A stretch of DNA of 64,000 nt from NCBI GenBank assembly GCA_018826895.1, contig JAHJYA010000067.1, positions 1-64,000 of the forward strand, in the 5' to 3' direction. The notes under the pieces were generated by a model. That model saw nothing but the letters and a program-made list of their open reading frames with translations. It had not been told where the DNA came from and searched no databases. Position 1 is the stretch's first letter, and every line of letters begins with the position of its first letter. This document shows positions 18,173 through 27,149 of the stretch, one piece after another. Source of the stretch: Gammaproteobacteria bacterium (lineage in GTDB: Bacteria; Pseudomonadota; Gammaproteobacteria; Pseudomonadales; Pseudomonadaceae). Position numbers and translations under genes: made by a program.

Positions 18173-19477
18173 TCAGGCACTCCGTTGTAGTGGCAGCGCC
18201 TGTGGGCGCGGCAGGCGGATCAGAAAGCGCGTACCGCGCCCAGGCTCGGACACTGCGCGAATCTGCCCGCCGTGGTCCTGAATGATTTTGTAGCTGATCG
18301 AAAGCCCCAAGCCGGTGCCCTCGCCTACGGGTTTGGTGGTGAAAAATGGATCGAAAATCCGCGCCAGCACCTCGGCGGTCATGCCGCGCCCGGTATCACG
18401 CACGGAAATGAATACGGCACTCTCATCGGCCCAGGTTTTCACCACGATCTGGCCGAAACCCTCGATGGCCTGGGCCGCATTGTTAAGCAGGTTGAGCAGC
18501 ACCTGGTTGATCTGCGATGGCGCACAGGGAATACGCGGCAAGTCGCCAAGTTGCAGAATGGTTTCGGCCTTGTCCTTGATGCCGTTGCGGGCGATTACCA
18601 GGGCACTGCGAATGCACTCGTTGAGATCGACTTCTTCGCTCATGGCGCGGTCCAGGCGGGCGAAATCCTTGAGCCCGACCACCAGCTCAGCAATCTGCTC
18701 CAGGCCATAAAGGGTGTCGCTGAACAACTGGGTAAAGTCCTCGACCAGCAGTTCCGGAGCCGCCTTGGCGCGGGCCTCAGCGGCCGTTTCCAGGGCCTCG
18801 GCCAGGCGCGTTTCATCACACGCGGGGTCGCTCAGGCAGTCGCCCAGGGCGGCTTGCGCATCGGCCAGCTCGAACAGCGGCGCACTGAGTTCACGCAGCA
18901 GTTGCACGTTGTTCGTCACATAGCCCAGCGGGGTGTTCAGCTCATGGGCGACACCGGCGACCATCTGCCCGAGAGAAGCCATCTTCTCCGACTGCACCAG
19001 TTGAGTCTGCGACTCCTTCAAGTCCACCAGAGCCTTGCGCAGCACCTGATTGCGCTGGGCAATGCGCGCTTCCATGGCCTTGAGCAGGTCCAGCACCGTG
19101 CCCAGGCCGCGGTACAGACCCTCGGCGTCGACCAGGATAAAGTCCTCGGTGATCGGATACTGCAGCTGTGCGGTAATCTGTTTGGCCGCGTCTTCCAGGT
19201 TGGTCTCCAGGCTGACCACCAAGGGAGCAGGGTTCATCACCTCCTCCACCGGATGACGACCGCGCAGGTCGCGGCCAAAGCGCTGCATAAAGATGTCTTG
19301 CAGCGTACTGCGGCTCACCAGCCCTAACGGTTTGCCGGCGGCGTCGACGATTGGCAGCGAGAGAAAGGCCTTGTGTTCAGGCGTCAGCAAGCGGTCTGCT
19401 ACATCGGCAATGCTCATGAGCGCAGATAACGGCGCAACCGGCTTGAGCAAGCGCGCTAGAGCGCTGGCAGTGGTCAT
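18173..19477 (-). CDS. Histidine kinase with N-terminal CBS domains
   Basis: A 434-residue kinase without TM helices, so a soluble sensor. Two CBS-like repeats occupy about 12-135 (FLSLPIVDAAGKPLGLVSR and FILVDAEGLYRGLGTV), a fold that usually binds adenosyl ligands. A coiled coil (about 138-168) leads to the H box with His178 (GVAHELNTPLGY), then a HATPase with N box and DTGRGM and GEGTGLGLS. It starts at the ATG at 19477; the longer frame is unsupported. It is cotranscribed with the tandem-receiver gene. Ligand and pathway are unknown; energy-charge sensing through CBS is an inference. Confidence 0.87.
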   Translation of the reverse strand: MTTASALARLLKPVAPLSALMSIADVADRLLTPEHKAFLSLPIVDAAGKPLGLVSRSTLQDIFMQRFGRDLRGRHPVEEVMNPAPLVVSLETNLEDAAKQITAQLQYPITEDFILVDAEGLYRGLGTVLDLLKAMEARIAQRNQVLRKALVDLKESQTQLVQSEKMASLGQMVAGVAHELNTPLGYVTNNVQLLRELSAPLFELADAQAALGDCLSDPACDETRLAEALETAAEARAKAAPELLVEDFTQLFSDTLYGLEQIAELVVGLKDFARLDRAMSEEVDLNECIRSALVIARNGIKDKAETILQLGDLPRIPCAPSQINQVLLNLLNNAAQAIEGFGQIVVKTWADESAVFISVRDTGRGMTAEVLARIFDPFFTTKPVGEGTGLGLSISYKIIQDHGGQIRAVSEPGRGTRFLIRLPRPQALPLQRSA

Positions 19478-19727
19478 GGACAACCCCCTGTGCGTTGGGA
19501 AGCCGTCATTCAACCAGCGTCAAGTTGCCAGCATGTGACAGGCATCACAGGCGCCTCCACCATTTCGTCATGTGGCGCGTTGCGGCGAAACGACATCAAC
19601 CCTGGGTAATGCACTGCAGGCCATGGTTGCCGTTTAATAGTCGGCCGGTGGGCCAAGCCTCTCCCGTAATGACCGTGCAACCACGGCAACACCCTAAGCC
19701 TCAAGTTTTCGACGAAGAAGGATGGCT

Positions 19728-20486
19728 ATGCCATTGCATTTGCGCCTGCTACTGCCTGCCCTTTGTCTGGCCACGGGGTTTGCCCTGGGCTTTATTCAAC
19801 TGCCTGGACTGGCCGCTGGAGCCGCTCTGTGCGCGTTGCTGCTGTATGCCGACAGTTACTTGCCCAATGCCTTATGGACGCTCTTGAGCCTGCTGGCCTG
19901 CATCGCCCTGGCTGCGCACGCCGTACCCGGCTTTAACGCCACCCCGCTGTGGCCTGCACGGCAACTGAGCGTCGATGCGCCGCCTTATGCGTTGCGTCTG
20001 TCGTGGGACAAGCTGCTGGTGGGTGTCACGCTGCTGGCCTGGTGGCTAGGGCAACACCCGCCGCGTAAGGCGCTGCCAGCCCACGTCTGGCTGACAGTCA
20101 CTCTGACCTTACTGGGTGTGCCGCTGCTAGCAGTGGTGCTGGGCGTGGTCGGTTGGCAACCGAAGTGGCCTGAGCAGTTGTGGCTGTGGTTGGCAGTCAA
20201 CCTGGGCGTGGCCGTGCTGGCCGAAGAACTGCTGTTTCGTGGTCTGTTGCAGACCCGTCTGGTCGGCTGGCTCGGCGCCTGGCCCGGAATAGGCCTGACA
20301 ACGCTACTGTTCGCCGCCGTGCATGTACCCTTCAGTCCGTCATTCGCTGTTGTTGCCGGGTTTGCCGGTCTGGGCTATGGGCTGATCTTTCACTTCAGCG
20401 GTCGCATCAGCCTGGCCATCGCGCTGCATGGCGCGGTCAATCTGCTGCACCTGCTGCTATTGAGTTATCCGCTGCGTGAGGCATGA
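19728..20486 (+). CDS. CPBP-family intramembrane glutamic protease
   Basis: A 252-residue polytopic membrane protein with about eight hydrophobic segments. The Abi/CPBP (CAAX protease-like) motifs are present in order: EELLFRGLLQ with the catalytic Glu-Glu and Arg, FAAVHVPF, and HGAVNLLHL. Members process membrane proteins or peptides, or confer bacteriocin immunity; the substrate here is unknown. Two ATGs occur 6 nt apart; 19728 is chosen because AAGG then stands at normal distance. It is monocistronic or followed by the small DUF2897 gene 86 nt on. Confidence 0.82.
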   Translation: MPLHLRLLLPALCLATGFALGFIQLPGLAAGAALCALLLYADSYLPNALWTLLSLLACIALAAHAVPGFNATPLWPARQLSVDAPPYALRLSWDKLLVGVTLLAWWLGQHPPRKALPAHVWLTVTLTLLGVPLLAVVLGVVGWQPKWPEQLWLWLAVNLGVAVLAEELLFRGLLQTRLVGWLGAWPGIGLTTLLFAAVHVPFSPSFAVVAGFAGLGYGLIFHFSGRISLAIALHGAVNLLHLLLLSYPLREA

Positions 20487-20572
20487 CCGCCGCGCGCTAG
20501 TCTGCAAGCCCTGACAAGCGACATGCAAGCGCGGTAAGGTACAGGTCCACTCTCTGGATAAGGGGCGTTGCC

Positions 20573-20749
20573 ATGCCCTGGTATGCCTGGTTATTGATCA
20601 CTCTCGTCATCGGCTCGCTAATCGGCGGTCTGCTGATCGTCTTGCGCACAGCCAAACCCCTGGACCTCGACGCCGAGCAGCTCAAGCGTGTACGCGAACG
20701 CAAGGCCGAGATGGAAGCCAAGGACGCACAGGAAGCCCGCGAGCGCTAA
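20573..20749 (+). CDS. Small DUF2897-family membrane protein
   Basis: A 58-residue protein. It starts MPWYAWLLITLVIGSLIGGL, one TM helix (about 3-23), followed by a short charged helix (QLKRVRERKAEMEAKDAQEA). This matches the DUF2897 layout: one N-terminal TM and a conserved TEEQ/DAEQLKR-like segment. AAGGGGCG lies about 7 nt before the ATG. Homologs are common in gamma-Proteobacteria, function unknown. It ends just before the MITE-like element. Confidence 0.75.
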   Translation: MPWYAWLLITLVIGSLIGGLLIVLRTAKPLDLDAEQLKRVRERKAEMEAKDAQEARER

Positions 20750-20773
20750 GCGCTCGACTGCGCCAGAGGCTAA

Positions 20774-20957
20774 CAGGCCGTTGAAAAACGTAGGCGAGGC
20801 AGCCAGCGCAATACCGATGGCTGCCCCGCAAAAACAGGCGAAAAACGGACTGGGCTCGCACGCGAGTTTACGAGTTGTAAATGAGCATTTTGAGACGCCG
20901 CGTCCCGGCCTGTTTTTAACGCAGCGATGGCAACGTAGGTAATTTTTCAACAGCCTG
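20774..20957. mobile_element. MITE-like non-autonomous element with terminal inverted repeats
   Basis: A 184-bp non-coding element. Its ends are CAGGCCGTTGAAAAA (left) and TTTTTCAACAGCCTG (right), 15-bp terminal inverted repeats with one mismatch. A CTAA lies directly outside each end (20770-20773 and 20958-20961), consistent with a 4-bp target duplication. Internal palindromes (GGCAGCCA...TGGCTGCC) are present and there is no open frame. Its right edge coincides with the stop codon of the next gene. The parent transposase family cannot be named from the sequence. Confidence 0.7.
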
Positions 20958-21764
20958 CTAAGGCGAAACAGCCGGGCTGACCTTGATGTGCTGGCGACCG
21001 AAAATCGCCTGCAATTGCCCACCCGACCGAAGCTGCTCCAGCAACGAAGCGAAACGCTCCGCGCTTATCGGCGCCTCGGGGCGCAGTAGCGCATGATGCT
21101 GGTAGCGCTGATCCACTTGCTCGGAAACCAGCAGCTGCGCTTCGTACTCAGGGTAGCGTGCGAGAAAGTCGTCGATATAAGAACGCGTTACCAAAGCGAT
21201 ATCGGCGCGCCCATGCAGGACCATCAGCAAGTTGCTGTCATGGGAATAGGTCAGCACCACATTGAAATGCCGAGCCAGGTAACTGGGATCGGCATTGAAG
21301 TTGGCGAAGCCGTAGTGGTAACCGTTATATAGGGCAAGACGCTTGCCCGCCAAGTCAGCGAAATAAGTCTGCGTACGCGTCGCCTCCTGGCGCGCTACAA
21401 ATACTTCGGCATCCTCAAGCCCCATGTCGATGTCACGATAGTCCATCGACTGCCAACCCCAGGCCGGATTCTCAAATAGCGCCAGGTCGATCCGCCCCGT
21501 TTCAAAGTCGCGAAAGCGCCGCGCCAGGGACGTGGGTACCGTTACAAAGCGAAAATCAGTCTGAGCTCGGTTAAGTGCGTCGACCAATTGTGGCAGCAGC
21601 GAGCGAGGCTGTGCGTCCTCGGTCTTCATCACATAGGGCGGGAAATAGACCGCACCGACATGCACGACCCGCTCCTGGGCAGAAGCAGCCACACTCAGCA
21701 GTACAGCGCAGGCGCCCAGCAGGCAAGCGATCAATGTCAACGGAGGTGGCATACGACACAACAT
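20958..21764 (-). CDS. Periplasmic amino-acid-type solute-binding protein (SBP family 3)
   Basis: A secreted protein of about 268 residues with an N-terminal signal peptide (hydrophobic core about 10-28, cleavage after ASA) and the family-3 binding fold: HVGAVYFPPYVM, GRIDLALFENPAWGW, and LAGKRLALYNGYHYGF for the hinge. No permease genes are adjacent, so it may feed a signalling or orphan system. The start is uncertain: ATG 21764, ATG 21752 or GTG 21785 are in frame. The stop TAG lies in the CTAA at the edge of the MITE-like element, so the extreme C-terminus may have been set by that insertion. Confidence 0.75.
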   Translation of the reverse strand: MLCRMPPPLTLIACLLGACAVLLSVAASAQERVVHVGAVYFPPYVMKTEDAQPRSLLPQLVDALNRAQTDFRFVTVPTSLARRFRDFETGRIDLALFENPAWGWQSMDYRDIDMGLEDAEVFVARQEATRTQTYFADLAGKRLALYNGYHYGFANFNADPSYLARHFNVVLTYSHDSNLLMVLHGRADIALVTRSYIDDFLARYPEYEAQLLVSEQVDQRYQHHALLRPEAPISAERFASLLEQLRSGGQLQAIFGRQHIKVSPAVSP

Positions 21765-21873
21765 CCCTATTGGTATGTGCGCCACAGTACCTGAGGAAAA
21801 TCTGACCGAACAGAGGGCTTTTCAGGATTCGCGCTGAACCACCCTCACTGACGCGCCCACGCCTGGCAGTGGG

Positions 21874-22551
21874 TTAAAGACCGAGTGCGGACTCCTTGAA
21901 CACCAACAACAGCGCCTCTTCGGCCAACTGATCCAAGCCCATAGGCCCCTCGGGACGGAACCAGGTATTGGTCCAGCTCAGTGCACCCGTGAGAAAGCGC
22001 CGCAGGATAAAAGGATCACTCTTGACGAAACCGGCAGCGCGAGCCTCCTCCAAGACTTCCAGCCACAACCCTTCGTAGATATCGCGCAACTCAAGGATGA
22101 CCGCCTGGCTGGCCGGCGTCAGTGAACGCCACTCATACACCAGCACCGCCATGGCCTCACCCGTGCCGCCCATGATCGACTGCAGCTCGCAGCGGATCAG
22201 CGCCAGCACCCGGCCGCGCAGATCGCTCGCCTCGGCCAGCGAAGCCTGCATCAGCGCGGTGTTGTAACGAATGGTCTCCTCCATCACCGAGCGCAGGATC
22301 TCGTCCTTACTCTTGAAGTGATGAAAGATGCTGCCGGACTGAATACCCACGGCGCCGGCCAGGTCGCGCACGGTGGTGCGTTCATAACCCTTGCTGCGAA
22401 ACAGATGCGCGGCGGTTTGCAGCAGCTTGCCACGTGCGCTGTCAGGGTCAGTGATCTGCCCCCTGGCCACCAGTTCCTGCATCACCGCCTGAGCTTGTTG
22501 ATCATCCACGCACTTCATCTCCAGCGCTAGAAAGCTTGGGGGACAGCGCAT
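21874..22551 (-). CDS. atuR: TetR-family repressor AtuR
   Basis: A TetR regulator of 225 residues (214 if it starts at the ATG at 22518). The HTH is AHLFRSKGYERTTVRDLAGA then GIQSGSIFHHFKSKDEILR, and a C-terminal ligand-binding domain ends PMGLDQLAEEALLLVFKE. It is divergent from atuA, and two copies of a 16-bp inverted repeat lie between them. In P. aeruginosa AtuR represses the atu genes and is released during growth on acyclic terpenes; it binds two inverted repeats in the same interval. The start at 22551 is preferred because of its AGGTAGGGC spacing. Confidence 0.9.
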   Translation of the reverse strand: MRCPPSFLALEMKCVDDQQAQAVMQELVARGQITDPDSARGKLLQTAAHLFRSKGYERTTVRDLAGAVGIQSGSIFHHFKSKDEILRSVMEETIRYNTALMQASLAEASDLRGRVLALIRCELQSIMGGTGEAMAVLVYEWRSLTPASQAVILELRDIYEGLWLEVLEEARAAGFVKSDPFILRRFLTGALSWTNTWFRPEGPMGLDQLAEEALLLVFKESALGL

Positions 22552-22629
22552 GCCCTACCTGCCACCGGACCTCAGCAGATGCCCCCAAGTACTTGTCGTA
22601 ATTGGTGAAATCTATTCTGCGCGGGCTGC

Positions 22630-22645
22630 CCAAGCAAGCGCTTGG
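22630..22645. promoter_or_regulatory. AtuR operator copy 1 (atuR-proximal)
   Basis: CCAAGCAAGCGCTTGG: inverted arms CCAAGC/GCTTGG with a 4-nt centre. It overlaps a possible -35 (TTGCTT) of the atuR promoter on the minus strand, which is followed 17 nt later by TAGATT. It is the exact reverse complement of copy 2. Confidence 0.8.
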
Positions 22646-22684
22646 CATAAATCAGCACAAAACAGCTCACCCAGGCCTTTTCAA

Positions 22685-22700
22685 CCAAGCGCTTGCTTGG
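22685..22700. promoter_or_regulatory. AtuR operator copy 2 (atuA-proximal)
   Basis: CCAAGCGCTTGCTTGG, the exact reverse complement of the copy at 22630-22645, with 39 nt between them. It fits between a possible -35 TTTCAA (22679-22684) and -10 TATGTT (22701-22706), so bound AtuR would occlude the atuA promoter. Confidence 0.8.
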
Positions 22701-22740
22701 TATGTTCAGCCCATTATTCAGGTGTAGCGGACAGACAACA

Positions 22741-24528
22741 ATGACCAAAACCGTACGCATCGGCTGCGCTTCCGCCTTCTGGGGCGATACCAGCACCGCC
22801 GCCGCCCAGCTGGTGCAGGGCACTGAACTGGATTATCTGGTATTCGATTACCTGGCCGAAGTGACCATGTCGATCATGGCTGGCGCGCGGATGAAGAAAC
22901 CCGACGCCGGCTACGCCACCGACTTTGTGGAAACTCTCGCGCCGCTGCTGGGCACTATCGCCGCCAAGAATATCCGCGTGATCAGCAACGCCGGTGGGGT
23001 TAACCCCAGCGCCTGCGCTGCTGCTCTGGCCGCCGCTTGCGAGCGGGCCGGGGTCAATCTGAAAATTGCCGTGCTACACGGCGACAACCTGCAGCCCAAG
23101 CTCGGTGAGCTGGCCAGGGCCGGCACAGTCGAGATGTTCAGCGGTGCGCCATTGCCGCCCTTTTGCGTCTCGGTCAACGCCTACCTCGGCGCGCCGGGCA
23201 TTGTCGAAGCACTCAAGCTCGGCGCCGATATCGTGATCACTGGCCGCGTGGTCGACAGCGCGGTGGTCAGCGCCGCCCTGGTGCATGAATTTGGCTGGAG
23301 TTGGAGCGACTACGATCAGCTCGCTCAAGCCGCATTGGCCGGGCATATCATCGAGTGCGGCGCGCAGTGCACCGGCGGCAATTTCACCGACTGGGAAAGC
23401 GTGCCGGACTACGAACATATCGGCTTCCCGGTGGTAGAAGTGGCGGCCGATGGCAGCTTTGCCGTGACCAAGCCGGGTGGTTCCGGCGGTTTGGTCACGC
23501 CTTTTACCGTGGGCGAGCAGATGCTCTATGAAATCGGCGATCCGCGGGCCTATTACCTGCCCGATGTGCTCTGCGATTTCACCCAGGTGCAACTCAGCCA
23601 AGTCGGCGAAAACCGCGTTGAACTGAAAGGCGCACGCGGCCTGCCGCCAACCGATCAATACAAGGTCAGCGCCACCTACCCGGATGGTTTCCGCTGCACC
23701 GCCAGCTGCCTGATGGCTGGCCTTGATGCGGTGAAGAAAGCCCAACGCGTCAGCCAGGCGATCATCAACAAGACCGAGGAAATGTTCGCCGAGCGCGGCT
23801 GGGGGCCTTACAAGGAAGTCAGCATCGAACTGCTCGGCTCCGAGGCCACCTATGGCCCCCGTGGCCAGCGCACCGACACCCGCGAGATCGTGATCAAGAT
23901 CGCCGTGCGTCACGCCAAAAAAGAAGCGCTGATCCTGTTCTCCCGCGAGATCGCCCAGGCGGCCACCGGCATGGCACCGGGTCTGACCGGCATCGTCGGC
24001 GGCCGCCCTACGGTTTACCCGGTAATCCGCCTATTTAGCTTTCTGGCGGACAAAAATGCCTGCGCGCTGGAGGTGGAAATAGGCGGCGAACGCACACCGG
24101 TCACGCTGCCGCAGATCGCTGTACTGGATAGCGCACAGATCGCCGCCGATATATCCGCCCCACGGCCAAGCGCTCAGGCCGGCGCCTGCGTACCGCTGAT
24201 CAAGCTGGCCGTGGCGCGCTCCGGCGACAAGGGCAACCACAGCAATATCGGCGTGATGGCCAGAAAGCCCGAGTACTTGGCCTGGATCGCCGCTGCGCTC
24301 ACCGAGGGTGCCGTGGCCGAATGGATGCAGCACGCACTCGACCCGCAAACCGGCAAGGTCAGCCGCTGGTATTTACCGGGCAGCCATAGCCTGAACTTCT
24401 TGCTAGAGAACGCCCTGGGCGGCGGCGGTGTCGCCTCGCTGCGCATCGACCCGCAAGGCAAGGCCTTTGCCCAACAGCTGCTGGAATTTCCGATACCGGT
24501 GCCCAGTGCTCTGGCTGCGACCTTATAG
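22741..24528 (+). CDS. atuA: AtuA, acyclic terpene utilisation protein
   Basis: A 595-residue cytosolic protein of the AtuA/DUF1446 family. The N-terminal two thirds begin [16 protein letters not shown] and include [14 protein letters not shown] and the glycine-rich [14 protein letters not shown]-terminal ferredoxin-fold AtuA-like domain (about 480-590) includes [13 protein letters not shown]. AtuA is required for growth on citronellol and geraniol in P. aeruginosa, but its exact biochemical step is not settled. It is the first gene of the atuABCDEFG run, with the AtuR operator just upstream. Confidence 0.92.
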   Translation: MTKTVRIGCASAFWGDTSTAAAQLVQGTELDYLVFDYLAEVTMSIMAGARMKKPDAGYATDFVETLAPLLGTIAAKNIRVISNAGGVNPSACAAALAAACERAGVNLKIAVLHGDNLQPKLGELARAGTVEMFSGAPLPPFCVSVNAYLGAPGIVEALKLGADIVITGRVVDSAVVSAALVHEFGWSWSDYDQLAQAALAGHIIECGAQCTGGNFTDWESVPDYEHIGFPVVEVAADGSFAVTKPGGSGGLVTPFTVGEQMLYEIGDPRAYYLPDVLCDFTQVQLSQVGENRVELKGARGLPPTDQYKVSATYPDGFRCTASCLMAGLDAVKKAQRVSQAIINKTEEMFAERGWGPYKEVSIELLGSEATYGPRGQRTDTREIVIKIAVRHAKKEALILFSREIAQAATGMAPGLTGIVGGRPTVYPVIRLFSFLADKNACALEVEIGGERTPVTLPQIAVLDSAQIAADISAPRPSAQAGACVPLIKLAVARSGDKGNHSNIGVMARKPEYLAWIAAALTEGAVAEWMQHALDPQTGKVSRWYLPGSHSLNFLLENALGGGGVASLRIDPQGKAFAQQLLEFPIPVPSALAATL

Positions 24529-24535
24529 CGTTTGA

Positions 24536-24606
24536 TCGTTCCCACGCTCCGCGTCGCATGGGACGCAGAGCGCCCCGGAGTGGTTCCCACGCAGAGCGTG
24601 GGAACC
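24536..24606. repeat. REP-like palindrome between atuA and atuB
   Basis: A degenerate left copy (about 24536-24556, TCGTTCCCACGCTCCGCG) is followed by a perfect hairpin GGTTCCCACGC-AGA-GCGTGGGAACC at 24582-24606. The same GTTCCCACGC core recurs upstream of atuG. It resembles the abundant intergenic palindromes of Pseudomonas genomes and might attenuate transcription or stabilise upstream mRNA. Confidence 0.75.
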
Positions 24607-24640
24607 ATCGGTAAACCTGATTGCGACTAGGACAATAACA

Positions 24641-25510
24641 ATGCGCTACGACTCGGTCTTTAAACCCGGCCTGTTCAGCGGCCAGACGATTATGGTCACC
24701 GGTGGTGGCAGCGGCATCGGCCGTTGCACTGCCCATGAGCTGGCCAACCTGGGTGCCCATGTGGTGCTGGTCGGACGCAAGCTGGAAAAACTCGAAGCCA
24801 CCTGCGGCGAAATTATTGAAGACGGCGGCAGCGCCAGTTTTCAGGTCTGCGATATCCGTGATGAAGAGGCGGTCAAGACCATGGTCAAAACCCTGGTCAG
24901 CGAGCGCGGGCAGATCCATCACCTGGTCAACAACGCTGGCGGCCAGTTCCCCGCCCCGCTGATCGGCATCAACCAGAAAGGCTTCGAGACCGTGGTGCGC
25001 ACTAACCTGGTCGGTGGTTTTCTGATCGCCAAGGAAGTGTATCTGCAGAGCATGAGCAAACACGGCGGCAGCATCGTCAATATGCTCGCCGATATGTGGG
25101 GCGGCATGCCGGGGATGGGCCACTCGGGTGCGGCGCGCGCCGGAATGGAGAACTTCACCAAGACCGCCGCCTACGAGTGGGGCCACGCCGGGGTGCGGGT
25201 GAATGCCGTGGCACCGGGCTGGATCGCCTCCAGCGGCATGGACACCTACCCCGAGTCGATGAAAACCATGATCCGCTCACTCAAGGATCACGTGCCGCTG
25301 CAACGTATTGGTAGCGAATCGGAAGTGGCCGCCGCCATCGTCTTCCTGCTCACGCCAGGCGCTAATTTCATCAGCGGCAACACCATCCGCATCGACGGCG
25401 CCGCGAGCCAGGGCACCCGCGCCTGGACCCTGGGCAAGGCGAAAAACAGCGAGACCTATAACGGCTTCCACCGGGCCTACGTACCTGACGTACTCAAGGG
25501 CGAGGAGTAA
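24641..25510 (+). CDS. atuB: AtuB, SDR-family dehydrogenase
   Basis: A 289-residue short-chain dehydrogenase-fold protein proposed to oxidise citronellol or citronellal, or later intermediates, in the Atu pathway. The Rossmann motif is TGGGSGIG (23-30) and NNAGG is near 93. Where classical SDRs have Tyr-x-x-x-Lys, this protein reads HSGAARAGMENFTK, so Tyr and Lys are not at the usual places. This layout resembles 2,4-dienoyl-CoA reductases (HAGAAKA). It starts at ATG 24641 and ends 4 nt before atuC. Confidence 0.88.
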   Translation: MRYDSVFKPGLFSGQTIMVTGGGSGIGRCTAHELANLGAHVVLVGRKLEKLEATCGEIIEDGGSASFQVCDIRDEEAVKTMVKTLVSERGQIHHLVNNAGGQFPAPLIGINQKGFETVVRTNLVGGFLIAKEVYLQSMSKHGGSIVNMLADMWGGMPGMGHSGAARAGMENFTKTAAYEWGHAGVRVNAVAPGWIASSGMDTYPESMKTMIRSLKDHVPLQRIGSESEVAAAIVFLLTPGANFISGNTIRIDGAASQGTRAWTLGKAKNSETYNGFHRAYVPDVLKGEE

Positions 25511-25514
25511 CGCC

Positions 25515-27131
25515 ATGCCGGTAATCCATTCCGAGATCGACGTGCATGGCAAGGACTTCGCCAAGAACCGCGAAGCCATGCTGGCCGCCGTCGACAGCTT
25601 TCGCCAGATCGAACAGAACTGCCTGAACAAGGCTGCCGAGGCCAAAGCCAAATTTGAAAAGCGCGGCCAACTGCTGCCGCGTGAACGCCTGAACCTGTTG
25701 CTCGACCCCGGCGCGCCGTTTCTCGAGCTGTCGTCGCTGGCCGGCTACAAGCTGCACGACGACAAAGACGGCACCCAGGCCGGCGGCGGGATTATTTCCG
25801 GTATTGGCTATATCGCCGGGGTGCGCTGCCTGGTCACTGCCAGCAATAGCGCGATCAAGGGCGGCACCATCTCCCCCACCGGTCTGAAGAAAACCCTGCG
25901 CCTGCAGCAGATCGCCTTCGAGAACAAACTGCCGGTAGTGGCCCTGACCGAAAGCGGCGGCGCCAACCTCAACTACGCCGCCGATATATTCGTCGAAGGC
26001 GCGCGCGGTTTTGCCAACCAAGCGCGCATGTCAGCCATGGGTTTGCCGCAAATCACCGTGGTGCATGGCTCCAGCACCGCTGGCGGGGCCTATCAGCCAG
26101 GGCTGTCGGATTACGTGGTGGTGGTACGCGGCAAGGCCAAGATGTTTCTCGCAGGCCCGCCGCTGCTAAAAGCCGCCACCGGCGAAATTGCCACCGATGA
26201 ACAACTGGGTGGCGCCGAGATGCATGCCCAGGTCGCCGGCACCGCCGAATACCTGGCGGAAAACGACGCCGATGGCGTGCGCATCGCCCGCGAGATTCTC
26301 GCCATGCTGCCGTGGAACGCGCAACTGCCGGCGCGCCCAGCCAAGGCCTACAACGAGCCGCTGTATCCGGTCGAGGAACTGCTCGGCCTGGTGCCAGCAG
26401 ACGCCAAGAAACCCTACGACGTACGCGAGATCATTGCTCGTATCGCCGATGGCTCGGCATTTCTCGACTTCAAGAACGAGTTCGACAACCAGACCGTCTG
26501 CGGCCACCTGCAGATCGAAGGCCAGCCCTGCGGCTTTATCGGCAACAACGGCCCGATCACCCCGCAAGGCGCGGCCAAGGCGGCGCAATTTATTCAGCTG
26601 TGCGAGCAGAGCAACACGCCGATCCTGTTCTTCCACAACACCACTGGTTTTATGGTCGGCACCGAGTCGGAGCAGCTCGGCGTGATCAAACACGGTTCGA
26701 AAATGATCCAGGCGGTGGCCAACGCCACGGTGCCGAAACTGACCATCGTCGTTGGCGGTTCCTATGGCGCCGGCAACTACGCCATGTGCGGTCGCGGCCT
26801 CGACCCGCGCTTTATCTTCGCCTGGCCCAACAGCAAGACCGCCGTAATGGGCGGCGCCCAGGCCGGCAAGGTGCTGCGCATCGTCACCGAGGAAAAACAC
26901 CTGAAGGAAGGCAAAGAAGCCGACCCGAAGATGCTCGACATGCTGGAAACCGTCACCGCACAGAAACTCGACAGCCAGTCCACCGCGCTCTACGGCACCG
27001 CCAGCCTGTGGGACGACGGCCTGATCGACCCGCGCGATACGCGCAAGCTGCTCGGCTACCTGCTGGATATCTGTGCCGAAGCCGCTGTTCGTCCGCTTAA
27101 AACCACCACTTTCGGCGTAGCCCGCCTGTAA
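25515..27131 (+). CDS. atuC: Geranyl-CoA carboxylase beta (carboxyltransferase) subunit
   Basis: A 538-residue carboxyltransferase subunit that transfers CO2 from biotin to the gamma-methyl of cis-geranyl-CoA, giving isohexenylglutaconyl-CoA. It has both crotonase-like halves: an N-lobe with LTESGGANLNYA and HGSSTAGGAYQPGLSDY, and a C-lobe with LFFHNTTGFMVG and GGSYGAGNYAMCGRG. It resembles 3-methylcrotonyl-CoA carboxylase beta (LiuB), and the name depends on atu context. The true start is ATG 25515 with GGAG upstream; the longer frame overlaps atuB. Confidence 0.93.
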   Translation: MPVIHSEIDVHGKDFAKNREAMLAAVDSFRQIEQNCLNKAAEAKAKFEKRGQLLPRERLNLLLDPGAPFLELSSLAGYKLHDDKDGTQAGGGIISGIGYIAGVRCLVTASNSAIKGGTISPTGLKKTLRLQQIAFENKLPVVALTESGGANLNYAADIFVEGARGFANQARMSAMGLPQITVVHGSSTAGGAYQPGLSDYVVVVRGKAKMFLAGPPLLKAATGEIATDEQLGGAEMHAQVAGTAEYLAENDADGVRIAREILAMLPWNAQLPARPAKAYNEPLYPVEELLGLVPADAKKPYDVREIIARIADGSAFLDFKNEFDNQTVCGHLQIEGQPCGFIGNNGPITPQGAAKAAQFIQLCEQSNTPILFFHNTTGFMVGTESEQLGVIKHGSKMIQAVANATVPKLTIVVGGSYGAGNYAMCGRGLDPRFIFAWPNSKTAVMGGAQAGKVLRIVTEEKHLKEGKEADPKMLDMLETVTAQKLDSQSTALYGTASLWDDGLIDPRDTRKLLGYLLDICAEAAVRPLKTTTFGVARL

Positions 27132-27149
27132 CCCTTCGGAGAATAAGAA

